A DNA stretch of 64,000 nt from assembly GCA_026184775.1 (NCBI GenBank), contig JANCYW010000004.1, positions 124,001 through 188,000 on the forward strand, written 5' to 3'. Position 1 is the first letter of the stretch. Each line of letters starts with the position of its first letter. The notes under the pieces are model-generated. The model was not told where the DNA came from. It worked only from the letters and a program-made list of their open reading frames with translations, and did not search any database. A program made the translations under genes and the position numbers. This document shows positions 11,668-21,276 of the stretch, piece by piece. Origin of the DNA: Cyanidium caldarium. Its lineage: Eukaryota; Rhodophyta; Bangiophyceae; Cyanidiales; Cyanidiaceae.

Positions 11668-11833
11668 CCTCTTCCCATCTTCTCTCTCTATTCATCCGTT
11701 CCCGACGTCTCCGACCACGTCGTCCGACCATACCATGACCCACACCCACACACCCACTCCCATCCTCTCTCTATTCATCCGTTCCCGACGTCTCCGACCA
11801 CGTCGTCCGACCATACCATGACCCACACCCGCC
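11668..11833. repeat. 83-bp tandem duplication between dymeclin and DHQ-SDH
   Basis: Two adjacent copies of about 83 bp lie between 11668 and 11833. The core TTCATCCGTTCCCGACGTCT recurs at 11691 and 11774 and continues identical through GACCATACCATGACCCACAC. The period is not a multiple of three, and the copies lie after the true dymeclin stop, so this is noncoding. It falls in the 342-bp gap (11615-11956) that holds the dymeclin 3' end and the promoter of the next gene. Confidence 0.85.
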
Positions 11834-11956
11834 CGTGCACGCCCGTTGCGCCCTCGCAACACCGACCGACGTCCGATCGGAGGGCGACGCGTTCGGATTG
11901 TGGCGGTCGACGTTCCGTCGGTGTGTGCGGAGCGGCCCGAACGCGGTGAATTGGAA

Positions 11957-13702
11957 ATGCGGGCAGGAGGCAATGGCGTTGCGGGCGCGTGCCTTGTGTG
12001 TGCCTCCATTATGGCCGAATCGGCGGAGCAGGCCATAGTGGACATGGTGGCGGCTCAGGGGATGGGCGCGGACGTGGTCGAGTTGCGCGTGGACGCGCTG
12101 CACGACGGCGAGACGTGGGAGCGCGTGGTGGCGGCGCGGACGCTGCCCGTGATCGTCACCTGTCGGCCAGTGTGGGAGGGTGGTCTGTGTTGTCTGCCGG
12201 AGGAGGAACGGTTGCGAGTGTTGGAGCGGGCTGTGGAGTGCGGCGTGGAGTATGTGGATGTGGAGCTGGCGGCGATGGACCGCTTTCGTATGCCTCGAAA
12301 CGGGCGGTCGACGCGGCTCATCGTGTCGCACCACTGCTATGGCCGGGCGCTGACTGCCCAAGAACTCATCGAGGTGCAGGCGGCCATTATCGCTACCGGG
12401 GCGGACGCTTGCAAGATCGCGTTCATGTGCAGCGACGTGTGCGACAACGCGGCCATCTTCGACGTGTTGCAGCGGTCGGCGGCCGCCAACAGTTTGCCGA
12501 CCATCGTGTTGGGTATGGGCGAGCACGGCCAGCTGAGTCGATTGCTGGCCGGCAAGTTCGGGCCCGCACTCTTAACTTTTACCGCGGTGGATGCGCGGCG
12601 GGCCTCAGCGCCCGGCCAGCTGCTGACCCGCGAGCTGGTGTCGATGTACCGCTTCAAGCAGCTGAATGTGGACACCGAGGTGTACGGCATTATCGGCTCA
12701 CCGGTGGCACACTCGATGAGTCCACTGGTGCACAACCGCGCTTTCGGTGCCCTGCAGATGAACCGGGTGTACGTGCCGATCCTGGTGTCGGACGGGGAGC
12801 GACTGGGCGAGTTTTTCCAGCGCATGCTACGGTACGGCATGCGTGGTTTCAGCGTCACCATTCCGCACAAGGAGCGTGCGCTGAAGCTGATGGACGAGGT
12901 GGATGCGGCGGCGGCGGATATCGGCGCCATCAACACCGTCGTTGTGGATGCGCGCACCGGCAGGATGCGCGGCAGCAACACGGACTGGGAGGCCGCGGTG
13001 TCGGCGATCGAGGAGGCGTTGCAACGGATGCCGCAGCCGCCGCTGCCGTCCACCGCTGCGGAATCGGCAGCGGTACCGTGGGATACGCTCGGCGAACCAG
13101 ACCCTGAACCGATGTCCTCGTGGGCGGAACGAGCGCCGACGGAACCGCCGAATTGGTACCAACCCAACCCGCTGGTGCCGCTTCAAGGCAAGCGGGTGGT
13201 GTTGGTGGGAGCGGGCGGGGCGGCGCGGGCGATTGCCTACGGCGTGCTGTATCGCCAATGCGAGACGTTGCTGTTGGTGAACCGCACGCGGGAACGCGCC
13301 GAAGCGCTGATGCGCGACCTGGTGGCGCTCGGGCATCTGAACGTGCTGGTGGTGAGCTGGGATGATTTCCTGGCGCAGCGCATGCCGGAAGCGTTGGAAA
13401 TCGACTCCATCGACGTGCTGATCAACTCCACCTCGATCGGCATGCACCCGCGAGAGCACGAGACGCCGGTGCCGCCCGAGTTGTTGCGACCGCATATGCT
13501 GGTGTTCGATGCCGTGTACAATCCGCTGGAGACGCGCCTGCTGCGGGATGCGCAACGCATCGGCTGTGCCACTGTGAGCGGGCTGGAGATGTTCGTGCGG
13601 CAGGCAGTGCTGCAATTCAAGGCGTGGACCGGCTGTCGAGCGCCGGTGGAGAAGATGCGGGCGGCCGTGCTCGAGCGTCTGCGCGCGCCCGCGCCAGTCT
13701 AG
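11957..13702 (+). CDS. Bifunctional 3-dehydroquinate dehydratase/shikimate dehydrogenase
   Basis: A 581-residue fusion catalysing two consecutive steps of the shikimate pathway, dehydroquinate to dehydroshikimate to shikimate. The first half is type I dehydroquinase: CLVCASIMAES, GADVVELRVDAL, EYVDVELAAMD, the Schiff-base lysine in ACKIAFM (near residue 152) and GPALLTFTAV. The second half is shikimate dehydrogenase: GIIGSPVAHSMSPLVHN, SVTIPHK with its catalytic Lys (near 304), GAINTV, GSNTDW with its Asp, the NADP-binding GAGGAARAI and NRTRERA, then INSTSIGM and GLEMFVRQA. The same order is found in plants and algae. The first ATG (11957) leaves only about 10 residues before the enzyme fold, so no clear plastid transit peptide is visible; the upstream frame is reached only from a TTG. 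Confidence 0.95.
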   Translation: MRAGGNGVAGACLVCASIMAESAEQAIVDMVAAQGMGADVVELRVDALHDGETWERVVAARTLPVIVTCRPVWEGGLCCLPEEERLRVLERAVECGVEYVDVELAAMDRFRMPRNGRSTRLIVSHHCYGRALTAQELIEVQAAIIATGADACKIAFMCSDVCDNAAIFDVLQRSAAANSLPTIVLGMGEHGQLSRLLAGKFGPALLTFTAVDARRASAPGQLLTRELVSMYRFKQLNVDTEVYGIIGSPVAHSMSPLVHNRAFGALQMNRVYVPILVSDGERLGEFFQRMLRYGMRGFSVTIPHKERALKLMDEVDAAAADIGAINTVVVDARTGRMRGSNTDWEAAVSAIEEALQRMPQPPLPSTAAESAAVPWDTLGEPDPEPMSSWAERAPTEPPNWYQPNPLVPLQGKRVVLVGAGGAARAIAYGVLYRQCETLLLVNRTRERAEALMRDLVALGHLNVLVVSWDDFLAQRMPEALEIDSIDVLINSTSIGMHPREHETPVPPELLRPHMLVFDAVYNPLETRLLRDAQRIGCATVSGLEMFVRQAVLQFKAWTGCRAPVEKMRAAVLERLRAPAPV

Positions 13703-14138
13703 GGAAAAAGGCGAGGTCTGTATACGCCGTGCGGATAGGGGACGGATATCTAGGGGACCTCTTGTACCATAACGCTGAATTTCCACAAGGCTGGGCATAA
13801 AAGAAGGACGATGCCAGTGCGAACAGTGAATAGCGATGAGAGGCAAGGGTGTGCTGTCGATGCCGATAACGTTCGGGGGCTCCTCGCGTCCTCCTCGTCC
13901 GCGCGGCTGTCCGGCCACGCGACGCTCGCGGCCATCGATTTCCGTCGCGGCGTCGTCTGCGGCGCTGCCGTGGTTGTGTGTGCTCATCCCGACCACGGAA
14001 CACACCACCCAGGAACGAGGAGGCAGATTGCTCCGTACAAGATCGGATACAGGGAGTCGTTCTCGGGGATCTCTCCACTAGGCTCACTGGTGGCGTGGTG
14101 ATCGGTTCGTGCCTGAGGTGACTACGCTTCCGCTGGCT
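13703..14138. other. Intergenic region, no gene seen
   Basis: The 436 bp lie between two plus-strand genes. A TATA-like ATAAAA occurs at about 13797-13802, but it is more than 330 bp from the next start codon, so its role is uncertain. The open frames here are short and not recognisable. Confidence 0.4.
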
Positions 14139-14996
14139 ATGCAGCTCGGCTCGCGATCCGCGTTCAGCACCCTGGGCGGCCTCGTGCTCGGCCGCACAGC
14201 CCCGCGGCGACAGCTCTCAGCGTCAGCGTACCAGAACATCCAAACTGAGGTGCGGGACGCGGTCGGTTTGCTCTCCATTCACCGGCCGGCGGCGCTCAAC
14301 GCGCTCAACGAGGAGACCACCGGGGAGATCGTCGCGGCGCTGCAGGAATTCGATCGGGACCGCACCATAGGCGCCATCGTGCTCACCGGCAGCGATCGTG
14401 CGTTTGCCGCCGGGGCGGATATCAAGGAGATGGCGAACCGGAATTTCGCGCAGGTGCAACGCCGCAACCTGGGCGCCTTCATGGACCACATCGCCGCCGT
14501 GCGGACGCCGCTCATCGCTGCGGTGCGCGGGTATGCGCTGGGCGGCGGCTGCGAGCTGGCCATGGCCTGCGACATCGCCTACGCCGCGGAAGACGCGCAG
14601 TTCGGTCAGCCGGAGGTGCAGATCGGCACCATACCCGGCTGGGGTGGCACGCAGCGGCTGTTGCGGGCGATCGGCAAGGCCCGCGCCATGGACATGATCC
14701 TCACCGGCCGCCGCATATCCGCTGCCGAAGCGGAACGATGGGGTCTGGTGGCTGCGGTGTACCCCAGCGAGCAGTTGTTGCCGCAGACGCTGGAGACGGC
14801 CGCCAAGATCGCCGCGCTGTCGCAACCGGTGGTGCAGATGGCCAAGGCGGCGGTGAATGCGGCGCAATCGCTCGGGCTGGCCGACGGGGTGCGGTACGAG
14901 CGCGCCCTATTCCAGGCCACCTTTGCGCTGCAGGATCAGAAAGAGGGCATGAATGCGTTTGTGGATAAGCGCGAGGCGGAGTGGACCAACGGCTAG
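14139..14996 (+). CDS. Enoyl-CoA hydratase, mitochondrial-type (crotonase family)
   Basis: A 285-residue crotonase hydrating trans-2-enoyl-CoA in fatty-acid or amino-acid degradation. Evidence includes the oxyanion-hole and CoA-binding sequence AFAAGADIKEM, GYALGGGCELAMACD with the first catalytic Glu, and QFGQPEVQIGTIPGWGGTQRL with the second catalytic Glu in QPEV. The GRRISAAEAERWGLV segment follows. The ATG at 14139 opens a roughly 35-residue Arg/Ser/Leu presequence (MQLGSRSAFSTLGG...APRRQLSASA) of mitochondrial type; peroxisomal targeting is unlikely because the protein ends in WTNG. The stop lies 8 bp from that of the convergent metalloprotease gene, so the transcripts must overlap. Confidence 0.93.
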   Translation: MQLGSRSAFSTLGGLVLGRTAPRRQLSASAYQNIQTEVRDAVGLLSIHRPAALNALNEETTGEIVAALQEFDRDRTIGAIVLTGSDRAFAAGADIKEMANRNFAQVQRRNLGAFMDHIAAVRTPLIAAVRGYALGGGCELAMACDIAYAAEDAQFGQPEVQIGTIPGWGGTQRLLRAIGKARAMDMILTGRRISAAEAERWGLVAAVYPSEQLLPQTLETAAKIAALSQPVVQMAKAAVNAAQSLGLADGVRYERALFQATFALQDQKEGMNAFVDKREAEWTNG

Positions 14997-15004
14997 TCGG
15001 GCAT

Positions 15005-18000
15005 TTAGGGGCACGGGAGCGTGGCGGCGTGGTTCGGGCCCGGGGCATCCAACGGTGAATAGTGCTTGGCGATGCGGGAACTCAACGCCACCCACTGCGC
15101 CGCCGCTTCCGATACCCGTCCCGTGGATGGCGGCAGCGCACGCAGCGCCCGTTGGAGCTGACAGTGTATCCGACGCAACTCGAACACCATCAGCGCGTGC
15201 GCCGTCGGCTCCGCTGCCGACTGCGTGCTGTTGGTGACCGCGTCCAGCAGCGCGGAGACGTATAGCGTTTGCGAGTCGTGCAGCGCCGCTGCCGCCATAC
15301 TGGGATAGACCATCGCGCCCCAAACACTAGCGTTGCCCATCAGCATCTCGGTCAGCAGCGACAGATACTCCGTGAACGGGAGCGGAGCCGGATCGTCGGC
15401 CGTACCCGCCGCTTGGCGTATGCGCGACAACCGCTGCGGTCGCAGCAGTTCGCCCAGTATCGATTGTTTGGATTCGCGCAGCAGCCGCAACACGTCCACC
15501 ACCTCCATGCCCAGACAGTACGTGTCCACGCCCGAGCAGGTGCCGCGCTCGGCGATCAGCTCGCGATTCCACTCCGGACGGCCGACGCCCAGCAGCGCGC
15601 CCGGCTCGGCGGGCGATATCAGCCGCGCCAGCAGTTGCAACGCTCGACGCATGTCCGCACCGCGCATCGGCCGTCGCGGACTCGCCGTGCCATCCTCCTG
15701 CGGCCGCGCTCGCCACACCTCCACACTGCCCAAATACTTGGCGGCGTAAAGGGCGGTGCGTTCGGCCAGGCGCAGGCTGGTGTCTACGAACCGCCCGTAG
15801 TCGGTCCACGGCAGGCGGTACCGCTGCAGGAGTTGCTGCGCGTGCGGGGCCATGCGCTCCAATAGCAGCCGCACATTGTCGTGATACTGCAGCGGGTCGC
15901 TGGACATGTCCCACATGGACACCAGGGCGTCGGGGCCAGTCGGTGTGGGATCGTCCTCGTCGGTGCCAAAGTGCAGACCGTCGCGCACCGCCGTCTGCGC
16001 GATCGACTGCCACTGCTGTTGCTGCGGGTGCTGCAACACCGCCTCCAGATCGTCCACCTGCGCCAATACCGCCTTGTCGGTGTCGGTGAGTGCCACAGAG
16101 GACACGGCACTCGAAGAGGAGGCGGCGGATGCTCGATGGGTCACCCGGCGGTCGACGGCATCGATGGCGGCGGTCGCCGCCAGGTCGGCATAACCGTAAC
16201 GTATTGCCAGGACGTCGTAATCGCCCACCACGTGCTGAAAGTAGCGCACTTGCCGGGTCGCATCCGCCATCACCAGCACCGGACAGTAATCCATCACGCT
16301 GGAGGTGATGCCGTGCGCCTCGACGTACGCGCGATCGCTTAGCTTGTCCCACGGCACATTGGCGCTTCCGCGAAAGTTGTGTCGCAGGCCCAGTGTGTGA
16401 CCCACCTCGTGCATGGTGGTGTCGATGAGCGCGTCCTCCACAAAAGTGTCCGGCACCGCGCCGACATCGGTGCTCAGGGCCACGCTGTGCAACAGGTGCG
16501 CGGACAATGGGTCCACGCGGGAGGCCACCACCTGTCGGTGGCCGAAAGAGGCCGTGGCCCATCGCCGGCGCCCGCGGAGAGGCCACTGGCGCTCTCCACT
16601 CGGCCTCGGATATCGGGCACTGCCTTCTGGTGCGACGCCGGCCATGCGCTCGTACGCCTCCAACCAGGCGCGTATCCACCCGTGCGTGAACACGATATTC
16701 GAATGGATGACCTCCCCAGTGCGCGGATCCACATTGCTGGGACCCAGCGCGAACGTCTGTCGCACCGACGGCGCCCAACTGATGGTGTTGTATCGCACGT
16801 CTGACAGGTCGTAGTCGGCAGGCCAGTCGGCGTCGCCCGGAAGCACCGCCCGAATCGCCGGCTGACCGTGATGGCGCGCCGCGTCCCAACCGGCCGCCTG
16901 GAACGCGCGTTGCCAGTTGTGTACGGCGCGGCGAATCGGTTCGCGCCATCGCTGCGGCACCGTCTCATCCACATAATACGCCACCGGCAGGCGGCGTCGA
17001 TTCAACAAGTCCACCCGCGCGCGCACCCGCTCCGCATGATCCAGCAGGGTGAACGACGTGGTGAAATACCCGATGCGTTCGTCGGCCAGCCGTAACGGCA
17101 ACGGTCGCTCCGGCAGCCGCACCAGGTTGAAGGCGATCTCCGCGGCATACTCGCTACCCGGATTGACGGTGCTATCCACATCCACACCGCGCACCATGAG
17201 CTGCGTGCGCACTTGCGCGTTCTGCGGGAACGTGCGCACCGCCACTGCACGCATGTCCCACCCGATGGCGGTACGGCCAGGCGTCTGGAGCCACTGGCGC
17301 AGCTCGGCGGCCGACTGTCCGAGCACGCCCATGCCCTCTGCCACCCAGTCGGAGACGTCTACCACCAGCCACGGTATGCGCCGCCGCGGTGTTGCATCCT
17401 GCGGCGCCACCACCGCCTTGAGCTGCAGCGTGCGCGACCAGCCGGTCCACGTACCGCGGGCAAACGCCAACGCCAACTCTGAGCGGTTGGAGCCGATCCG
17501 GTAATCCAGCTGCGGCCGATACACGTCCAGCGTGCGCGCTGGCCGCGGCTCCGATACGCGCAGCGCGAACCAGTTCTGGCGCAGCATGTTGGCCGGCATA
17601 TCCAGCAGCAACGCCTCGCCATCGCCGCGGGTGTAAAGGGCATCGATGACGAAGGCGCGGTCCAGTTCGGTCACCGGCACCTCCAGCAGCACCCTGTTGG
17701 CGGTGTCGTTGTGGGCACTGTTGCCGAGGTACAACCCGAAAAAGCCGCGGCGCTTTGCGTGAACATACTGGTCGGCGATGTGCTTCTGCCACTGTTTCTC
17801 GCTGTAGAATGGCACTGCGGTGATCTGCGGCCGCTGCGGATCGAACAGTGCAGGGAAATCGCCCACCACATCCGCGGGCGGTCGGTGACTCCCCTCCTGC
17901 AACCACTGCCTCGCGAGCACCACCACCACCGCTGCTATGGACAGGGTCGCCAATAGGATCACCGCCAGCAGTGTCCAGCCGCAATATCGCCTCCTCCAGA

Positions 18001-18133
18001 CGCTGTGCCGTGGCGTGTTGTGGGGCGGCAACGATGCCACTCCCCAATAATCGTCCGGTTCCACCCCGTCTCCCCCATTATCTCCCACCAACGGCACGTG
18101 GGCCTCCTCAGCACTCACGCCCTGTCGCACCAT
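15005..18133 (-). CDS. Membrane-anchored zinc metalloprotease (DUF5117/DUF4953-like, metzincin)
   Basis: A 1042-residue protein from the ATG at 18133. A short acidic cytosolic N-terminus is followed by RRRYCGW and a single transmembrane segment at about residues 50-72, so it is probably type II with its bulk outside the cytosol. The catalytic motif MHEVGHTLGLRHNF (HExxHxxGxxH, near residue 574) and a Met-turn SSVMDYCP downstream mark a metzincin. Upstream, YFTTSF and VRYNTISWAPS...VDPRTGEVIHSNIVF follow the layout of the large zinc-dependent metalloproteases common in Bacteroidota and Proteobacteria. Its substrate is unknown. The bacterial-like architecture suggests old horizontal transfer (inference). 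No frameshift is seen. Confidence 0.82.
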   Translation of the reverse strand: MVRQGVSAEEAHVPLVGDNGGDGVEPDDYWGVASLPPHNTPRHSVWRRRYCGWTLLAVILLATLSIAAVVVVLARQWLQEGSHRPPADVVGDFPALFDPQRPQITAVPFYSEKQWQKHIADQYVHAKRRGFFGLYLGNSAHNDTANRVLLEVPVTELDRAFVIDALYTRGDGEALLLDMPANMLRQNWFALRVSEPRPARTLDVYRPQLDYRIGSNRSELALAFARGTWTGWSRTLQLKAVVAPQDATPRRRIPWLVVDVSDWVAEGMGVLGQSAAELRQWLQTPGRTAIGWDMRAVAVRTFPQNAQVRTQLMVRGVDVDSTVNPGSEYAAEIAFNLVRLPERPLPLRLADERIGYFTTSFTLLDHAERVRARVDLLNRRRLPVAYYVDETVPQRWREPIRRAVHNWQRAFQAAGWDAARHHGQPAIRAVLPGDADWPADYDLSDVRYNTISWAPSVRQTFALGPSNVDPRTGEVIHSNIVFTHGWIRAWLEAYERMAGVAPEGSARYPRPSGERQWPLRGRRRWATASFGHRQVVASRVDPLSAHLLHSVALSTDVGAVPDTFVEDALIDTTMHEVGHTLGLRHNFRGSANVPWDKLSDRAYVEAHGITSSVMDYCPVLVMADATRQVRYFQHVVGDYDVLAIRYGYADLAATAAIDAVDRRVTHRASAASSSSAVSSVALTDTDKAVLAQVDDLEAVLQHPQQQQWQSIAQTAVRDGLHFGTDEDDPTPTGPDALVSMWDMSSDPLQYHDNVRLLLERMAPHAQQLLQRYRLPWTDYGRFVDTSLRLAERTALYAAKYLGSVEVWRARPQEDGTASPRRPMRGADMRRALQLLARLISPAEPGALLGVGRPEWNRELIAERGTCSGVDTYCLGMEVVDVLRLLRESKQSILGELLRPQRLSRIRQAAGTADDPAPLPFTEYLSLLTEMLMGNASVWGAMVYPSMAAAALHDSQTLYVSALLDAVTNSTQSAAEPTAHALMVFELRRIHCQLQRALRALPPSTGRVSEAAAQWVALSSRIAKHYSPLDAPGPNHAATLPCP

Positions 18134-18373
18134 ACCCTCCACTCCGCCGCGGTCCTATTCGGTCGGCGCCTCGGCCGCACGCTGCCTCCCGCCATACGCT
18201 TCACGGGCGCCGTTTCCGGTCCCGGCCGCGCGCGGCCACTTGCTGCGCGAACGGCGTGACGCGGCGTGGAGGAGGACGTGTTCCGGCGCGCTGCACAACA
18301 GGGGAGGGGTACGGTGTTGGGAAGCCGGCTCCCATCTCATCTTTTCAGCAGACGTGTTTCCTCTTTCTCCCCA

Positions 18374-18682
18374 ATGACCAACCCTGATACGGCACTCGAT
18401 CATCCGGAAACCGCCACCCCAGCGCCTACTCCGGACTTGGACGCCGACCCGTCGGGCGGCGGCCTGGAGGCGCTGGAGGAGGATGACGATTTTGACGAGT
18501 TCGAGCTGCACAACTGGCAACCTGATGAGGCAGCCGTGGAAGAGGAACAGATCGATTGGGATGAGGACTGGGACAGTATCGAGCAGGAGGACGACTTTGC
18601 CAAGCGCCTGGCCGACGAGTTGCGACGCAACGGGTACGAGGTGGTGTTGCCCGCCGCCGCTGCCGCCGAAGGCCGCCGCTGA
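18374..18682 (+). CDS. SEM1: 26S proteasome/TREX-2 subunit DSS1 (SEM1)
   Basis: A 102-residue acidic protein. Its C-terminal part has the complete DSS1 signature: EEDDDFDEFELHNW, then a second acidic stretch with DWDEDWDSIEQEDDF, then KRLADELRRNGYEV. DSS1 is a disordered acidic peptide that binds the proteasome lid, BRCA2 and the TREX-2 mRNA-export complex (family knowledge). The N-terminal 35 residues are less conserved. The ATG at 18374 is chosen over an upstream GTG frame. Its last four codons and stop form the beginning of an 87-bp tandem duplication. Confidence 0.93.
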   Translation: MTNPDTALDHPETATPAPTPDLDADPSGGGLEALEEDDDFDEFELHNWQPDEAAVEEEQIDWDEDWDSIEQEDDFAKRLADELRRNGYEVVLPAAAAAEGRR

Positions 18683-18844
18683 ACACACCGCGCTGCGCTT
18701 TATGGGCTACTCGGCTCTGCGTCACGCGCTCGCCGAAGCTCTCAGAAGACTGACGCCGGCCGCCGCTGAACACACCGTGCTGCGCTTTATGGGCTACTCC
18801 GCTCTGCGTCACGCGCTCGCCGAAGCTCTCAGAAGCTTGACGCC
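18671..18844. repeat. 87-bp tandem duplication spanning two convergent gene ends
   Basis: Copy 1 is 18671-18757 and copy 2 is 18758-18844, differing at only about four positions. Copy 1 begins in the last four codons of DSS1 and contains its stop. Copy 2 contains the stop and final codons of MPP-alpha on the other strand. The original unit therefore held the ends of both genes with about 39 bp between the stops. Confidence 0.92.
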
Positions 18845-20858
18845 GGCGGCCTCAATCAACTGATCGTACGACGGGGTGTGGTACATCTCGCCGTACAACA
18901 CCACGGCGGGTTTGGAGGCGGCCACCCGCGAGGCCACCCGCTCGATATCCTTCTCGGTGACGCCCTCCACCGCCGTGTATAAAGCTGTTGGTTCGATGTA
19001 CACGCCCGAGGTGAGCACTTGGCGTCCGAGATCCTCGCATGCCACGGCGCGGTGCTCCAGATTCATCAGCAGCGACGCCTTGGTCTGGTTCTTGGCGCGC
19101 GCCAGCTCCGCCTTGGACACGTGACCTATCTTGGAGAACTCCTCGCAAACCACCTCGGCCAGGTCGGGCAGACGGTCGGCGTCGGCGGTGGCGTGGATAC
19201 CGAACAGGCCCGAGTCGGTGTAGCAGTGGTTGAACCCGGAGCACGAGTGCACCCACGGGTGGTGGTTGAGGATGTTGGTGTACAGACGCGAGTACATGCC
19301 CTTGCCCGGCCCGCCGGCGGAGAAGGAACCACCGCCACCCATCAACGTGTGCAGCACACAGATGGGCACCAGGTCGGGGTCGCTCCAGGAGACGCCCTCG
19401 GCGCCGAACGCCAGCTGCGCCAAGCCGTCACAGGTGAGGCGCGACTCGCCGCCGGTGTAGCGCGCCGGCTCGATGGCCGTGTCCGCGGCCAGCTCGTGGC
19501 GCAACGGCAAATGGCCGGTCTGCTGCTCCACCAACGACACCAGCTCGTCGTGCCCGATGCCCACCGCCGACACCACCACGTCCGCCGGCCGCGACAGCCG
19601 CGACTCCCAGAACGCCTTGACCGCCTCGGGTGTTATCGTTTTGATTCGTTGCTCATTCATCAACAACGGAAGACCTGAAATACCCGCTGGCGGGTTGCGG
19701 TTAGTGCTTTTGCTGCTTTCTCCTGCGCGCCTTGGCGCTTATCGGTGTGGGTGCGATCCGACACAGTCGCGCGGTTACAATGGCCACCGGCCGCAGCGCG
19801 ACTGCTCTAACAAGCACCCGACGGGTGGCAGCGCCATGGCCGCAAAGCACCGGCACGCGCGCGAGCTCCGGACACGGAACACGTGCCCGACGCGTCGCGG
19901 CATGCCCGGTCACGCCGGGTCGGTGGTCGGCGTGGGCGGCGCGTGCCCACCCTTTCGATCTACGAAGCGAAACCAGCGACGGGGCCACGGTGCGGCGCCC
20001 AACGGATGCCGCCCTCGCCCGGTCGCACTCTCTATGCCATCCGCTTCGCCCGGCCTCTCGTTCTCGTGCTCGCTCTCAACTGATCCACTTACCCAATGTG
20101 TTGCCCTCGTAGGCGGCCGCATGCAACGCCTCCGTCACTTGCGTCTGCGCATCCTTATCGTGCACTTCGCGTATCTCGCGCTCCAGCAAGTGCAGCGTCT
20201 CCCGCACTTGAGCCCGAATATCGTCATCGTCGGCGACGACGCCCTCCCCATATCCCAGAAACTGCGGCTGCAGCGCTGCCTCCCCCACCAGCCGGAACAG
20301 CGCTGGCGCCTGGTCGCGCATGCACTCTCCGGTGTACGCTATCGACTCCCGGCCGGCAGTGCACGCCACCGACCCGCCGGTGTCCTCGATGCCGCGCGCC
20401 AACCGCCACGCCGAGCGCTCCAGCGTGGCCGTGCGGAACGCCAGCGCCTCCAACAAGTGCGTGCTGCCACTGGTCTCGCGCATCTCGTGACGCGATCCCG
20501 CGTTGACGAATACACCAAAACAAGTGATCAGGTCATTGGCCGAGTGCGCCCGCGTGCTGGCGTTGGCCGGCGTCACGACGCGAACCCCGTTGTCCAGCTG
20601 GGTTACGCGCGCGCCCTTGGGATGCGGCACCACATTGGCCGCTGTCGGTGCCGCCACGTACGGTAGAGGCGATGACAGTGGCACCTCGAAATCGAACAGG
20701 CCGTGGAAGCGCCTCCACAACCACGGCGGCCGCTCCGATCGACCGGAATCGCCGGCGGCGGTCGCGCTGAGCCGACGCCGTGCCGTCCACCGCGTCGCCG
20801 CCACCCGAGCCGACGAGTAGTGCCGCCGCACCGCCTGCTGCATCGCCGCCACGTACAT
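18809..20858 (-). CDS. Mitochondrial processing peptidase alpha subunit, two exons
   Basis: Two exons, 20858-20093 and 19674-18809, encode 543 residues. Spliced across the junction, NTLG|LPLLMNEQRIKTITPE restores the family sequence. MPP-alpha binds the presequence of imported mitochondrial proteins alongside the catalytic beta subunit. It is alpha rather than beta because the HxxEH zinc motif is replaced by HLLEALAF. The alpha-specific glycine-rich loop GGGGSFSAGGPGKGM is present, followed by YSRLYTNILNHHPWVHS. The ATG at 20858 opens an Arg/Ala/Ser presequence (MYVAAMQQAVRRHYSSARV); the frame continues upstream but only from a TTG. The 3' end is part of a recent tandem duplication shared with DSS1. 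Confidence 0.93.
19675..20092 (-). other. Spliceosomal intron in MPP-alpha
   Basis: A 418-nt intron. The donor is GTAAGT at 20092-20087, a CACTAAC branch site lies about 30 nt before the end, and TTTCAG ends it at 19675. It is the only intron I can support in the window. I see no snoRNA or ORF of note inside it. Confidence 0.93.
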
Positions 20859-21276
20859 AGAGAGCGTGCTGCTGGCGGTGAAGGTTGAAGGCGATGAGCA
20901 GGCACGGAGGTCCCGCACTGTACTCGCTCGGGACGAACGGGCGATCGCCAGCGTCCGCGCACGGCCAGGCCGAAATACGGGCACGGATGCGCAGTAGATC
21001 ACGGAGACGGTCTGGATGGTGATGAAGTCTGCAAGGTGGTTCCTTAGCGAGTACAAACCGCAGTTTCTTGCGGATCTGATGCACGAGCACTTGCTTTAGC
21101 GATCCTCCTTTTTAGATTGGTACGCGAATTCCCACAGCCCGAGTGGCAACCGTAGCCGATACCGGCAGTGCTCTCTCCCTCGGGAGCGCCCGCGGCTCGC
21201 GCCGCTCCCACCACTCCCACTCGCGGCGCCCGCCCTTCCTACGATTCCCCCGCTACCCGCCAGTGCAGAACCCGCC
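20859..21276. other. Upstream region of MPP-alpha
   Basis: The 418 bp run from the MPP-alpha start codon to the stop of the next minus-strand gene. The MPP-alpha frame stays open upstream but begins only with non-ATG codons and reads as untranslated sequence. No other gene is seen. Confidence 0.45.

Noticed and set aside
11615-11949. Extended dymeclin C-terminus in the original frame
   Set aside because: Low-complexity His/Pro sequence that crosses a tandem repeat out of phase with codons; the conserved end is in the next frame.
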